A stretch of 64,000 nucleotides of DNA. Source: Cherax quadricarinatus (taxonomy: Eukaryota > Arthropoda > Malacostraca > Decapoda > Parastacidae). The notes beneath the pieces were generated by a model. It saw only the letters and a list, made by a program, of their open reading frames with translations, made no database searches and had not been told where the DNA came from. Below, in pieces: positions 10,815 through 21,592 of the stretch. The stretch lies in NCBI RefSeq assembly GCF_038502225.1, contig NW_027196396.1:29380-93379 (forward strand), read 5' to 3'. Position 1 is the first letter of the stretch. Each line of letters starts with the position of its first letter. Position numbers and translations under genes: made by a program.

Positions 10815-13800
10815 AAAGAGGCGAAAGAAAATCCCCAAAAAGAAAATACTTTCATCATCATTCAACACTTTCACCTCACTCACACATAATCACTGTTTTT
10901 GCAGAGGTGCTCAGAATACAACAGTTTAGAAGCATATACATGTATATATAAAGATGCACAACATATCCCTCCAAACTGCCAATATCCCAAACCCCTCCTT
11001 TAAAGTGCAGGCATTGTATTTCCCATTTCCAGGACTCGAGTCCGGCTATATAAAAATAACTGGTTTCCCTGAATCCCTTCATTAAATATTACCATGCTCA
11101 CATTCCAACAGCTTGTCAGGTCCCAGATACCATTCGTCTCCATTCACTCTTATCTAACACGCTCATGCACGCTTGCTGGAAGTCCAAGCCCCTCACCCAC
11201 GAAACCTCCTTTACCCCCTCCCTCCGACATTTATGAGGATGAGCCCTACCCCGCCTTCCTTCCCCTACAGATTTATACACTCTCTGTGTCATTCTACTTT
11301 GATCCATTCTCTTTGAATGACCAAACCACTTCAACAACCCCTCTTCAGCCCTCTGACTAATACTTTTATTAACTCCACACCTTCTCCTAATTTCCACACT
11401 CTGAATTTTCTGCATAATATTTACACCACACAATGCCCTTAGACAGGACATCTCCACTGCCTCCAACTGTCTCCTCACTGCAGCATTTACAACCCAAGCT
11501 TCACACCCATATAAGAGTGTTGGTACTACTATACTTTTATACAGTCCCTTCTTTGCCTCCATAGATAATGTTTTTTTGTCTCCACATATACTTCAACGCA
11601 CCACTCACCATTTTTCCTTCAACAATTCTATGATTAACCTCATCCTTCATAAATCCATCCGCTGACACGTCAACTCCCAAATATCTGAAAACATTCACTT
11701 CTTCCATACTCCTCCTCCCCAATTTGATATCCAATTTTTCTTTATCTAAATCATTTGATAGCCTCATCATCTTACTCTTTTCTATGTTCACTTTCAACTT
11801 TCTACCTTTACACACACTCCCAAACTCGTCCACTAACGTTTGCAATTTTTCTTTAGAATCTCCCATAATCACAGTATCATCAGCAAAAAGTAACTGTGTC
11901 ACTTCCCATTTTGTATTTGATTCCCCATAATTTAATCCTACCCCTCTCCCGAGCACCCTAGCATTTACGTCTTTTACAACCCCATCTATAAATATATTAA
12001 ACAACCATGGTTACATTACACATCCCTGTCTAAGACTTACTTTTACCGGGAAGTAGTCTCCCTCTCTTCTACACACCCTAACTTGAGCCTCACTATCCTC
12101 ATAAAAACTCTGTACCGCATTTAGTAACTTACCACCTATTCCATATACATGTACACATGTACTTGCAACATCTGCCACATTGCTTCCGTATCCACTCTAT
12201 CATATGCCTTTTCTAAATCCATAAAAGCAATAAAAACTTCCCTACCTTTATCTAAATACTGTTCACATATATGCTTCAATGTAAGCACTTGATCTACACA
12301 TCCCCTACCCACTCTAAAACCTCCTTGCTCATCTGCAATCCTACATTGTCTTACCTCTAATTCTTTCAATAATAACCCTACTGTACACTTTTCCTGGTAT
12401 ACTCGGTAAACTTATTCCTCTATAATTTTTACAATCTCTTTTGTCTCCCTTCCCTTTATATAAAGGAACTATACATGCTCTCTGCCAATCCCTAGGTACC
12501 TTACCCTCTTTCATACATTTATTAAACAAAAATACCAACCACTCCAACACTATCTCTCCCCCTGCTTTTAACCTTTCTGTCATGATCCCGTCAGTTCCAG
12601 CTGCTTTACCCTCTTTCATTCTACGTAATGCATCATGCACCTCCCCCCACACTCGCATCCTGCTCTTCACTCCTAAAAGATGGTATACCTCCCTGGCCAG
12701 TGCATGAAATTGCTGCCTCCCTTTCTTCGTTGACATTTAAAAGTTCCTCAAAATATTCTCACCATCTACCTAATACCTCCATCTCCCCATCTACTAACTC
12801 CCCTACTCTGTTTTTAACTGACTAATCCATTTGTTCCCTAGGCTTTCTTAACTTATTTAACTCCAAAATTTTTTCTTATTTTCATTAAAATTTCTTGACA
12901 GTGCCTCTCCCACTCTATCATCTGCTCTCCTTTCGCACTCTCCCCACTCTCTTCACATTTCTTTTACTCTCCATATACTCTACTCTTCTTATAACACTTC
13001 TGCTTTGTAAAAACCTCTCATAAGCTACCTTTTTCTCTTTTATCACACCCTTTACTTCATCATTCCAGCAATCACTCCTCTTTCCTCCTGCACCCTCCCT
13101 CCTATAACCACAAACTTCTGCCCCACATTCTAATACTGCATTTTTAAAACTATCCCAACCCTCTTCAACCCCCCCTCCCCTCCATTACTCATACTTGCAT
13201 CAGCCCACCTTTTTACCAATAGTTGCTTATATCTCACTCGAACTTCCTCCTCCCTTAGTTTATACACTTTCACCTTCCTCTTACTTGTTTCCATTTTCCT
13301 CTTGTCCCATCTACCTCTTACCCTAACTGTAGCTACAACTAAATAATGATCCGATATATCAGTTGCCCCTCTATAAACGTGTACATCCTGGAGCCTACCC
13401 TTCAACCTTTTATCCACCTATATGTAATCTAACAAGCTACTTTCATTAAATGCTATATCATTCCTTGTATATTTATTTATCCTCTTTTTCATAAAATATG
13501 TATTGCTTATTACCGAACCTCTTTCTACACATAGCTCGATTAAAGGCTCCCCATTTTCATTTACCCCTGGCACCCCAGATTTACCTACTACTCCCTCCAC
13601 AACATTTTTACCCACTTTAGCATTGAAATCCCCAACCACAAGTACTCTCACACTTGCTTCAAAGCTCCCCATGCGTTAACTCAACATTTCCCAAAATCTC
13701 TCTCTCTCTCTCTCCTCTACACTTCTCTCTTCTCCAGGTGTATTTATGCTTACTATAACCTACTTTTCACATCCAGCCTTTATTTTGCTCCACATTATCC

Positions 13801-14215
13801 TTGAATTAATACATTTATAGTCCCTCTTTTCCTGCCATAGCTTATCCTTCAACATTATTGCTACGCCTTCTTTAGCTCTAACTATATTTGAAACCCCTGA
13901 CCTAATCCCATTTATTCCTCTACACTGAAACTCTCCCACCCCCTTCAGTTTTGTTTCACTTAAGGCCAGGACATCCAGCTTCTCACTCAACATCCACAAT
14001 CGTCTCTTTCTTATCATTCGCACAACATCCATGCATATTCAGACATCCCACTTTGACGATTTTCTTCTTATTCATTTTAGTAATTATTACAGGAAAACGG
14101 GTTACTAGTCCATTGTTCCCAGCATTTTAGTTGGCTTTTACAACACACATGGCTTACGGAGGAAAGATTCTTATTCCACTTCCCCATGGATATAAAAGGA
14201 AAAGTAATAAGAACA
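10815..14215 (-). mobile_element. RTE-like LINE, diverged subfamily 2, decayed
   Basis: On the - strand this follows the same plan as copy C (37566-41153): 5' UTR (14085-14215, matching 40780-40900), APE endonuclease, RT and 3' UTR. The 3' UTR (10815-11115) matches the fragment at 36066-36450 better than it matches copies A-D, so it marks a second subfamily. The 3' hairpin tail is missing here, so the left edge is truncated or rearranged. Confidence 0.8.
11116..14032 (-). pseudogene. Endonuclease-RT polyprotein of RTE-like subfamily 2, many frameshifts
   Basis: From N to C terminus (decreasing coordinates): endonuclease piece LDVLALSETKLKGVGEF (13760-14032), VLVVGDFNAKVGKN (13418-13672) and GATDISDHYLVVATVR (13130-13417). 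Then the RT pieces: AGTDGIMTERLKAGGE (12341-12736), AFMDLEKAYDRVD (12136-12369), FADDTVIMGDSKEKL with YLGVDVSADGF (11537-12004), and the C-terminal LLYGCEAWVVNA and LLKWFGHSKRM (11116-11562). The pieces lie in different frames separated by indels, so the gene is dead. The conserved FADD and SDH residues survive in translation. Confidence 0.82.
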
Positions 14216-14220
14216 GAAAC

Positions 14221-14223
<3 letters not shown>

Positions 14224-14280
<57 letters not shown>
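14224..14280. repeat. (TA)n microsatellite
   Basis: This pure TA tract separates the 5' UTR of the LINE above from a short SINE-like tail. Confidence 0.95.
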
Positions 14281-14281
<1 letters not shown>

Positions 14282-14395
14282 TTTTCTTCTTTCAACGTAC
14301 CAGCTGTATCCCACTGAGGTGGGGTGGCCCAAAAGAAAAAACTAAAGTTTCTCCTTTTAAATTTAGTGATATATACAGGAGAAGGGGTTGTGGAA
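14281..14395 (-). mobile_element. 3' end of an RTE-derived short element
   Basis: On the - strand the order matches 36870-36971: the end of the LINE 5' UTR (AACCCCTTCTCCTGTATA-like), a short A/T linker, and then the LINE 3' hairpin (GGGCCACCCCACCTCAGTGG). The RT ORF is absent between them. Confidence 0.6.
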
Positions 14396-15520
14396 CATTA
14401 TTTAATTTCCGAAGCTATAGTGCCTAATAGATGTTTAATGTGTTGATGTGGGTCAGGAAATGTATTTGAAAATGGACTAGAACCAACAGGGAAGCTCTGC
14501 ACCTGTGCTGATGGGCGGGGGAGAGGTCGAGTCGGGGCATCACGAACGGGAGTGTTTTGAATGGAGTTAAGAGGCTGGGAAAACATGGGAAAAGGAAATT
14601 GGCGTTCACGGCGGCCTAAGGATTAATACAGGCCTCACTTCATAATAAGAAGTGTCGTAACTGTTCCTGGTGAAGACTGAGGGAATGTGATTTATGGGAC
14701 CACCGTAATAAAGTGGTAAAATTAGTGAATAATGGCAGAACCGGTGGTGACTGGTGCGACGCCATGGAGTGTATCCAGGAGAAAATACACATGATTTAAT
14801 CATCACTCATCGGTCTCAGATCTTAATGGAGTGACCTCTAATGTGCATAATAATTATGAGACATTAAATCGTCGTGTGAATTGTAGTGTAATCTCTGATA
14901 ATAACACTAAGCTAAGAGAATGTGAGAAGTGAAATAAGTCGCCTTTCTCCGAATGAACACATGCAGTCCTTGTGGTTCCTGTCCCGAGGATAGTGAAGTT
15001 TTTATGGAGTCCCGACTTGTAAACCGGGACAAACCAACGGATACCTCATCCTGCTGGAATAAGACCCGTGTCGGTGTAGCAGGACATCGAAATGAGATAG
15101 TGAATGGAGGAAATAAGGAGCATCAATCACCCACAGTTAAGTAACCCTTCTAATTATAGCAGACTGAATCTGGCCAGCTAGGTATGTTGTAATTGGATTG
15201 GTTGGGGGTGATCCAGCTACATCAAGTGACCACCAGAGAATATCTGGTAAGTGGTGGTATTATATACAAGTGTTTTTCCTTGATGGATATATACATGTGT
15301 AACCTACCCCCTCCCCCCTTCATTCAGTTAAACTAATATAATCTATACAGTCCGCAATTAATTAGTAGTGCTGTACTTGTGGGTGCTATCCAATTCATAC
15401 CGGTCTCGGATAGATATGGATAAGATTGTGAGGTCGAAGGAACCACCTGCAGGGACCAGGGGTGGTTAAGTTTTCTCACATGTCTACACGGGGTGACTAC
15501 AGTAAACAATATGGCTGTTG
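14396..15520. other. Unassigned region
   Basis: Short open frames exist (for example 14398-14586 on the - strand and 14953-15144 on the + strand), but no domain, codon bias or splice context supports them. It may be an old repeat of unknown type. Confidence 0.35.
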
Positions 15521-15565
15521 TTAAATTAGACACATGTGCAACTCTTGGGTATCTTTGAGGAAACA

Positions 15566-15590
15566 TTTCGCCACACAGCGGCTTCATCAG
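15566..15590 (-). ncRNA. Hammerhead-ribozyme-like core, left arm
   Basis: On the - strand CTGATGA is followed by a 5-bp helix (GCCGC with GTGGC, one G-U pair, loop TGT) and then GAAA. This is the CUGAUGA/helix II/GAAA half of a hammerhead. Helix III and a cleavage site were not found, so self-cleavage is not claimed. Confidence 0.4.
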
Positions 15591-15734
15591 CCCATACAAA
15601 GGATAAACTTGAAGAACAGGAGGAGAATGAGGTGGTCAGTCCATCAAGATTAATGGACTGACCACATCGACTCAAGGTTGACGGACTGTTTACCTCATTC
15701 TCCTTCAGTTCTTCAAGTTTATCCTTTGTATGGA

Positions 15735-15757
15735 CTGATGAAGCCACTGTGGCGAAA
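15735..15757 (+). ncRNA. Hammerhead-ribozyme-like core, right arm
   Basis: CTGATGA at 15735-15741 and GAAA at 15754-15757 flank GCCACTGTGGC. This is two bases shorter than the left arm, so helix II can form only about 4 bp with a 3-nt loop. Confidence 0.4.
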
Positions 15758-15909
15758 CGCTTCCTCAATAAAGATACCCAAGAGTTGCACGTGTCTAATT
15801 TAACAACGTGTCGTTTCTTTGAACCATTCATCTACAATATGGTTATCTCCCAATGAGATCACTTGTATGTATATAATGTTGAGGTACATACAGGTAACCC
15901 CCTATAAAA

Positions 15910-16283
15910 TTTTCCATAGGGGTTACTAGCCACTTGCTCCCGGCATTTTAGTCGCCTCTTAAAACACGCATGACTTACAGAGGAAGAATTCTGTTCCACT
16001 TCCCCATGGAGATAAGAGGAAATAAACAAGAACAAGAATTAGAAAGAAAATAGAAGAAAACTCAGAGGGGTGTGTATATATATGCTTGTACATGTATGTG
16101 TAGTGTGACCTAAGTGTAAGTAGAAGTAGCAAGACGTACCTGTAATCTTGCATATTTATGAGATAGACAAAAGACACCAGCAATCCTACCATCATGTAAA
16201 AAAATTACAGGCTTTCGTTTGACATTCACTTGGCAGGACGGTAGTACCTCCCTGGGCGGTTGCTGTCTACCAACCTACTACCT

Positions 16284-16285
<2 letters not shown>
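15910..16285 (-). mobile_element. 5' UTR fragment of the RTE-like LINE, inverted
   Basis: On the - strand this matches the 5' UTR of copy C (40780-41153), from the outermost GGTAGTAGGTTGGTAGACAG to the AGGAGAAGGGG-like region. It abuts (TA)n and then copy B, which has the opposite orientation. It could be a separate insertion or the inverted 5' part of copy B. Confidence 0.75.

Positions 16286-16286
<1 letters not shown>

Positions 16287-16365
<79 letters not shown>
16287..16365. repeat. (TA)n microsatellite
   Basis: About 80 bp of TA separate the inverted 5' UTR fragment from LINE copy B. Confidence 0.95.
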
Positions 16366-16367
<2 letters not shown>

Positions 16368-17805
16368 GGTAGGGGATGTGTGGACCAGGTGTTTACAGTG
16401 AAACATATAAGTGAACAGTATTTAGATACGGCTAAAGAGGTCTTTGTGGCATTTATGGATTTGGAAAAGGCGTATGACAGGGTGGATAGGGGGGCAATGT
16501 GGCAGATGTTGCAAGTGTATGGTGTAGGAGGTAGGTTACTGAAAGCAGTGAAGAGTTTTTACGAGGATAGTGAGGCTCAAGTTAGAGTATGTAGGAAAGA
16601 GGGAAATTTTTTCCCAGTAAAAGTAGGCCTTAGACAAGGATGTGTGATGTCACCGTGGTTGTTTAATATATTTATAGATGGGGTTGTAAGAGAAGTAAAT
16701 GCGAGGGTCTTGGCAAGAGGCGTGGAGTTAAAAGATAAAGAATCACACACAAAGTGGGAGTTGTCACAGCTGCTCTTTGCTGATGACACTGTGCTCTTGG
16801 GAGATTCTGAAGAGAAGTTGCAGAGATTGGTGGATGAATTTGGTAGGGTGTGCAAAAGAAGAAAATTAAAGGTGAATACAGGAAAGAGTAAGGTTATGAG
16901 GATAACAAAAAGATTAGGTGATGAAAGATTGAATATCAGATTGGAGGGAGAGAGTATGGAGGAGGTGAACGTATTCAGATATTTGGGAGTGGACGTGTCA
17001 GCGGATGGGTCTATGAAAGATGAGGTGAATCATAGAATTGATGAGGGAAAAAGAGTGAGTGGTGCACTTAGGAGTCTGTGGAGACAAAGAACTTTGTCCT
17101 TGGAGGCAAAGAGGGGAATGTATGAGAGTATAGTTTTACCAACGCTCTTATATGGGTGTGAAGCGTGGGTGATGAATGTTGCAGCGAGGAGAAGGCTGGA
17201 GGCAGTGGAGATGTCATGTCTGAGGGCAATGTGTGGTGTGAATATAATGCAGAGAATTCGTAGTTTGGAAGTTAGGAGGAGGTGCGGGATTACCAAAACT
17301 GTTGTCCAGAGGGCTGAGGAAGGGTTGTTGAGGTGGTTCGGACATGTAGAGAGAATGGAGCGAAACAGAATGACTTCAAGAGTGTATCAGTCTGTAGTGG
17401 AAGGAAGGCGGGGTAGGGGTCGGCCTAGGAAGGGTTGGAGGGAGGGGGTAAAGGAGGTTTTGTGTGCGAGGGGCTTGGACTTCCAGCAGGCATGCGTGAG
17501 CGTGTTTGATAGGAGTGAATGGAGACAAATGGTTTTTAATACTTGACGTGCTGTTGGAGTGTGAGCAAAGTAACATTTATGAAGGGATTCAGGGAAACCG
17601 GCAGGCCGGACTTGAGTCCTGGAGATGGGAAGTACAGTGCCTGCACTCTGAAGGAGGGGTGTTAATGTTGCAGTTTAAAAACTGTAGTGTAAAGCACCCT
17701 TCTGGCAAGACAGTGATGGAGTGAATGATGGTGAAAGTTTTTCTTTTTCGGGCCACCCTGCCTTGGTGGGAATCGGCCGGTGTGATAATAAAATAATAAA
17801 TAAAT
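16366..17805 (+). mobile_element. RTE-like LINE, copy B (5'-truncated)
   Basis: The copy differs from copy A at only a handful of positions along about 1.4 kb by eye. It is truncated where the element reads AGGTAGGGG, next to (TA)n. The 3' UTR with the GGTGG hairpin ends in ATAATAAA-type repeats that run into TA. Confidence 0.9.
16368..17546 (+). CDS. Reverse transcriptase, C-terminal part (copy B)
   Basis: The open frame enters from the TA tract (the translated YIYIYI leader is not protein) and becomes real coding at LGRGCVDQVF. It has the same motifs as copy A: AFMDLEKAYDRV, GLRQGCVMSPW, LLFADDTVLL and WFGHVERM. It ends with a TGA at 17544-17546. No frameshift is seen. It lacks endonuclease and the N-terminal RT, so it is not autonomous. 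Confidence 0.85.
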   Translation, partial: GRGCVDQVFTVKHISEQYLDTAKEVFVAFMDLEKAYDRVDRGAMWQMLQVYGVGGRLLKAVKSFYEDSEAQVRVCRKEGNFFPVKVGLRQGCVMSPWLFNIFIDGVVREVNARVLARGVELKDKESHTKWELSQLLFADDTVLLGDSEEKLQRLVDEFGRVCKRRKLKVNTGKSKVMRITKRLGDERLNIRLEGESMEEVNVFRYLGVDVSADGSMKDEVNHRIDEGKRVSGALRSLWRQRTLSLEAKRGMYESIVLPTLLYGCEAWVMNVAARRRLEAVEMSCLRAMCGVNIMQRIRSLEVRRRCGITKTVVQRAEEGLLRWFGHVERMERNRMTSRVYQSVVEGRRGRGRPRKGWREGVKEVLCARGLDFQQACVSVFDRSEWRQMVFNT

Positions 17806-17814
17806 ATATATATA

Positions 17815-18014
17815 CAGTGGACCCCCGGTTAACGAACTTTTTTCATTCCAGTAGTATGTTCAGGTGCCAGTACTGACCGAATTTTTTCCCATAAGGAATA
17901 TTGTGAAGTAGATTAGTCCATTTCAGACCCCCAAACATACACGTACAAACGCACTTACATAAATACACTTACATAATTGGTCGCATTTGGAGGTGATCGT
18001 TAAGCGGGGGTCCA

Positions 18015-18017
<3 letters not shown>
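17815..18017. mobile_element. 203-bp MITE, Tigger/mariner-like
   Basis: Terminal inverted repeats CAGTGGACCCCCGGTTAACG and CAGTGGACCCCCGCTTAACG (right end reverse complemented) differ by one base. TA flanks both sides (17813-17814 and 18018-18019). No coding capacity. The first 10 bases are those of the Tigger copies, suggesting mobilisation by a related transposase. It sits between TA tracts at the end of LINE copy B. Confidence 0.9.

Positions 18018-18074
<57 letters not shown>
18018..18074. repeat. (TA)n microsatellite
   Basis: TA tract to the right of the 203-bp MITE. Confidence 0.95.
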
Positions 18075-18080
18075 CGGGCT

Positions 18081-18381
18081 TGTTTGGTAGGTGCTGCAAG
18101 CGGGTGGTTAATGATACGTCCTCGGAGGCTTCTTACTTTATTCTTAAGTAGTGGTGGGTACACAGGCTTGTGTTGTGCCCATGGCCCGGGCAGGGCCACG
18201 CCTACGAGAGAGAGCTGGGAGTACTTGTGTCTTCCTGCTAGGCCGCTGTGTGTGTGCGCGAGGCATGGGCCGACAGGCTGGCGTGCCTACGAGAGGCCTG
18301 GCTACAGAGGGCAGCACCAGCATGGCACGAAATATGAACTAAGCTGGCAGACAGCATGGGGCTGTCTGTGCAGACAGTACA
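18081..18381. repeat. Direct repeat (LTR-like), left
   Basis: TG...ACAGTACA ends, matching 20333-20634 over its length with scattered substitutions and small indels. Confidence 0.75.
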
Positions 18382-19523
18382 GGCTGTCTACATACGCTTG
18401 GCCACCTACCGCGCGTCGTCCCGACGCGACAATACTGGTAGTAAAAGAAACTCGGTCTCTCTCTCGTAGGAACAGGGCACATAACACAAAATAAAAACAT
18501 ATATATACATATGGACATGGAAAAAAACTTCCTACGGGGAGGGAAGAAAAAAACATGTGGGGTGTGCTAAACATCGTGGTCATAGGCAGTGAGCGTCGAA
18601 GGGCATCACTGCACGCCTTCCTGCGTCTGGACAGATACTGCAACACGGGAGACATCACTGCGGCTGAGCTGTGACGTAACAGGTTACGGTCTCCTCTGGA
18701 ATGGTGAAGCAGTCATCGTAGGAGTCGCTGCAGGTTTCACTCAACCTGGGGCACAACATGCTGGTGCCCTCGAGTGAGGCGTCGACAAAACTCGGCAACT
18801 GGGCAGGACTTCTGGCAAGCGACTCAGGAGGACACTTCTCGACTGGTACTGTCGCTGGGCTGTCACTGCCGGCGAGCGTGGAGTGAGTTGTGGAGCGAGT
18901 CGTGGCAGAGACGACTGGGCGAAACATCAGGGAGTGGTAACATCATACACCAGACTGCAGTGAGAGAGCTAGCAGTCAAAGTGACATCTTCTTTGTGCAG
19001 GCTGCTCACTGAAGCTTGTGACACGAGGCTGACACAGCGCCTGCCGACAGGGCTAACTGCGGCTTGGCGAGTATCAATCGGCAGTTGGAGTTATAGCAGA
19101 GGTTAGTCTAAGCGTCCCCAGACTTGTTTCTCTACATATAACTGCACTCTGAAGGTCTGTAGGTGAAGTGAAACAAATCTCGATGGGAATCGTAGCAGGT
19201 ACGATTCTGCAGAACAACACGAGCGACGAGCATAAAAGCTTTCTGTACAAGAGGGCTCGGTCACTCGGAGCTGTCTTGACATCAGCTGTCAAATGTACTG
19301 GTCACACGGGTGACTTAGCACAGTGGTGCTACTCAGGTCTGGCTCAGACCTCACTAGACACACGGAACTTTAAACACACCGCGGTACATACGGTACACTA
19401 ACATGTGAGAACACTGACTGAGAGGAATTAATTACCACGACATATATCTTCTCTCAGTCTTCTCGACAATACTAAAATAATTACTAGAAACACTCGATGG
19501 TGACATCATGTGATGTCGCGCGG

Positions 19524-19729
19524 TGACGTCAGCAGCACTGACGTCAGCAGACATCTCGAGGTGACGTCAGGCAGACATCATGACGTCATGAAGTCGGGCA
19601 GCATCGTGGGTGACGTCAATGTGATGCGGGCACCAGACCACAGCATGTGGCCTGGGACATCTGGTAACTCACGTGGCTGGTAGATCCACGTGACATCGCC
19701 CACACCCACGTGGCGTCGTGATCCACGTG
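19524..19729. promoter_or_regulatory. Cluster of CRE and E-box palindromes inside the LTR-type element
   Basis: TGACGTCA occurs five times in 95 bp (19524, 19539, 19562, 19581, 19611). CACGTG follows four times (19670, 19687, 19707, 19724). These are canonical bZIP/CREB and bHLH sites. The spacing and the repeated GATCCACGTGG context suggest expansion of a short repeat, so use as an enhancer is only inference. Confidence 0.5.
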
Positions 19730-20332
19730 GTGTCGTGATCTACGTGGCATGCTGATCCACGTAGCTTTGAGTGGCCTCGGGCACTCGGATACACAGCTCT
19801 GGCAATGAATTCACATGGAAAACAGCAGAAAACACAGCAGAGGGAATGGGCAGTGGTGAGTGGTGTATGGTAGATGGGTGAGCGTGAGTAGGGCGAGCAT
19901 GGGCAAGGTGAGGAACAGCCACTTCCTCTCCTCTCCTCCCCCACTCACAAATACGTAGAGAACTCACACCGGACGCAGAAATCACCACAAAACTCACCTC
20001 TGGCTTGCTGAAACGGCTGTGCTGAGCTGAACAACAGCAGCAACATACAAGTGACGCTGAACACGTGACTTGAGAAACAGCGTGGGACACTGTAGCGTGG
20101 GGTCACTGTGACGCCACTCACAATTCTCGAAGAATTTCGACAAATTTCGGCTGGATCCTGCTTGTACCTGTGTCTGGATGCTCAAAAGTGCAGACACGAC
20201 ATCAGGATAACTCGTTGAGAGACGGATGCTTCTTGTATGGGATGATGAAGTGAAGATGACTTCATACCTCTTCCTCCCTCTCTCCAGGCAAACACAACTG
20301 CTGCGAGCACCGCTGCTACCATTTAATGGGTT

Positions 20333-20634
20333 TGTATGGTAGGTGCTGCAAGCGGGTAGTAAATGATAAACTTCTTCGGAAGCTTCTTACTTTATTGTTA
20401 AGTCGTAGGTGGGTACACAGGCTTGTGTGTTTGAGCCCATGGCCCGGGCAGGGCCATCCCACGAGAGCTGGGAGGCCTTGTGTGTTGCTGCTAGGCCACT
20501 GTGTGTGTGCACGAGGCATGGGCCGACAGGCTGGCGTGCCTACGAGAGGCCTGGCTACAGAGGGCAGCACCAGCATGGCGCGAAATATGAACTAAGCTGG
20601 CAGACAGCATGGGGCTGTCTGTGCAGACAGTACA
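20333..20634. repeat. Direct repeat (LTR-like), right
   Basis: Right partner of 18081-18381. It ends ACAGTACA directly against the LINE 5' UTR fragment. Confidence 0.75.
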
Positions 20635-20636
20635 AA

Positions 20637-20872
20637 GAAAATAGAAGAAAACCCAGAGGGGTGTGTATATATATGCTTGCACATGTATGTGTAGTGTGAC
20701 CTAAGTGTAAGAAGATGTAGCAAGACGTACCTGTAATCTTGCATATTTATGAGACAGACAAAAGACACCAGCAATCCTACCATCATGTAAAACAATTACA
20801 GGCTTTCGTTTTACATTCACTTGGCAGGACGGTAGTACCTCCCTGGGCGGTTGCTGTCTACCAACCTACTAC

Positions 20873-20877
<5 letters not shown>
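20637..20877 (-). mobile_element. 5' UTR fragment of the RTE-like LINE, inverted
   Basis: This matches 16045-16285 closely, on the same strand, and ends at the same outer GGTAGTAGG boundary beside (TA)n. Confidence 0.75.

Positions 20878-20970
<93 letters not shown>
20878..20970. repeat. (TA)n microsatellite
   Basis: TA tract of about 90 bp between the 5' UTR fragment and the 390-bp MITE. Confidence 0.95.
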
Positions 20971-20971
<1 letters not shown>

Positions 20972-21360
20972 GTCGTGCCGAATAGGCAGAACTTGCGATC
21001 TTGGCTTAAATAGCAAAATTCATCTTGCCATATAGGACAAGTGAAAATTTGTGTATGCAATAATTTCGCCAAAATCATTCTGAACCTAACGAAAAAAATA
21101 TATTTCACTGTGTTTGTTTAGTATTAAATTATTGTAAACAAATCTAAAATATATGTACTTGGGTTAGGCTGAAATAAATTGTTCTTGTTATAATAAGGTT
21201 AGGTAAGTTTTCTAAGTTCCTTTTGGTGCAAAGTTTTAAATTTTTACATCAACATTAATGAAAAAAATATATCTTTAAACGTATAAGAGAAAATTTCAGA
21301 AAGGATTTAATTTTAAACGAGTTCTTGCTAAATGACCAGTTTTACATATTCGGCACGACA
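20971..21360. mobile_element. 390-bp MITE (TGTCGTGCCGAATA family), copy 1
   Basis: Terminal inverted repeats TGTCGTGCCGAATA at the left and its complement TATTCGGCACGACA at the right. No frame. A second copy of exactly the same length lies at 37067-37456. Both sit inside (TA)n, so the target duplication (TA or TATA) cannot be separated from the microsatellite. The superfamily is unassigned. Confidence 0.88.
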
Positions 21361-21592
21361 TATATATATATACATATATATTGTCCCGAATAAGTAAAAT
21401 TGGTTAATTAGCAAGAACTCATTTAATATTGAGTCCTTTCTAAAAAATTTTCTTAAACATTTAAAGATATATTTTTCATTTGTAAATGTTAAAATTAATA
21501 ATTTTATACCAAAAGAACCTTAGAAAACTTAACTGACCTTATTATAACAAGTGCACTTTAATTTAGCCTAATCCAGCTAAATGTATTTTAGA

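Larger units (their letters stand above)
15521..15815. repeat. Long inverted repeat, Penelope-like terminal-repeat candidate
   Basis: Two arms of about 110 bp (about 15521-15635 and 15690-15811) are reverse complements with few mismatches, around a spacer of about 55 bp that holds its own shorter inverted motif (GGACTGACCAC and relatives). Each arm carries a hammerhead-like core, listed separately. No GIY-YIG or RT frame is present. Inverted and direct terminal repeats with hammerhead motifs are a known feature of Penelope-like elements; the link here is inference. Confidence 0.65.
18081..20634. mobile_element. Non-autonomous LTR-type element with 300-bp direct repeats
   Basis: Two direct repeats (18081-18381 and 20333-20634) begin TG and end CA and flank about 1950 bp with no RT, integrase or gag frame. 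Read on the - strand, a tRNA-primer-like TGGTAGCAGCGG lies 9 bases inside the repeat at 20333, resembling an initiator-Met-type primer site. That favours - orientation without proving it. No matching target duplication is visible: the left flank is GGGCT after (TA)n and the right flank is AAGAA. It resembles LARD/TRIM elements. Two copies of one dispersed repeat by chance remain possible. Confidence 0.6.

Noticed and set aside
14953..15144. 63-codon frame starting with a Cys-rich MNTCSPCGSCP
   Set aside because: No match to a known domain that I can name, and no splice or promoter context. Too short to support.
18301..18494. G/C-richer frames at 18.1-20.6 kb as host exons
   Set aside because: They lie in a repeat-bounded element, overlap the direct repeats, and show no recognisable domain or splice pattern.
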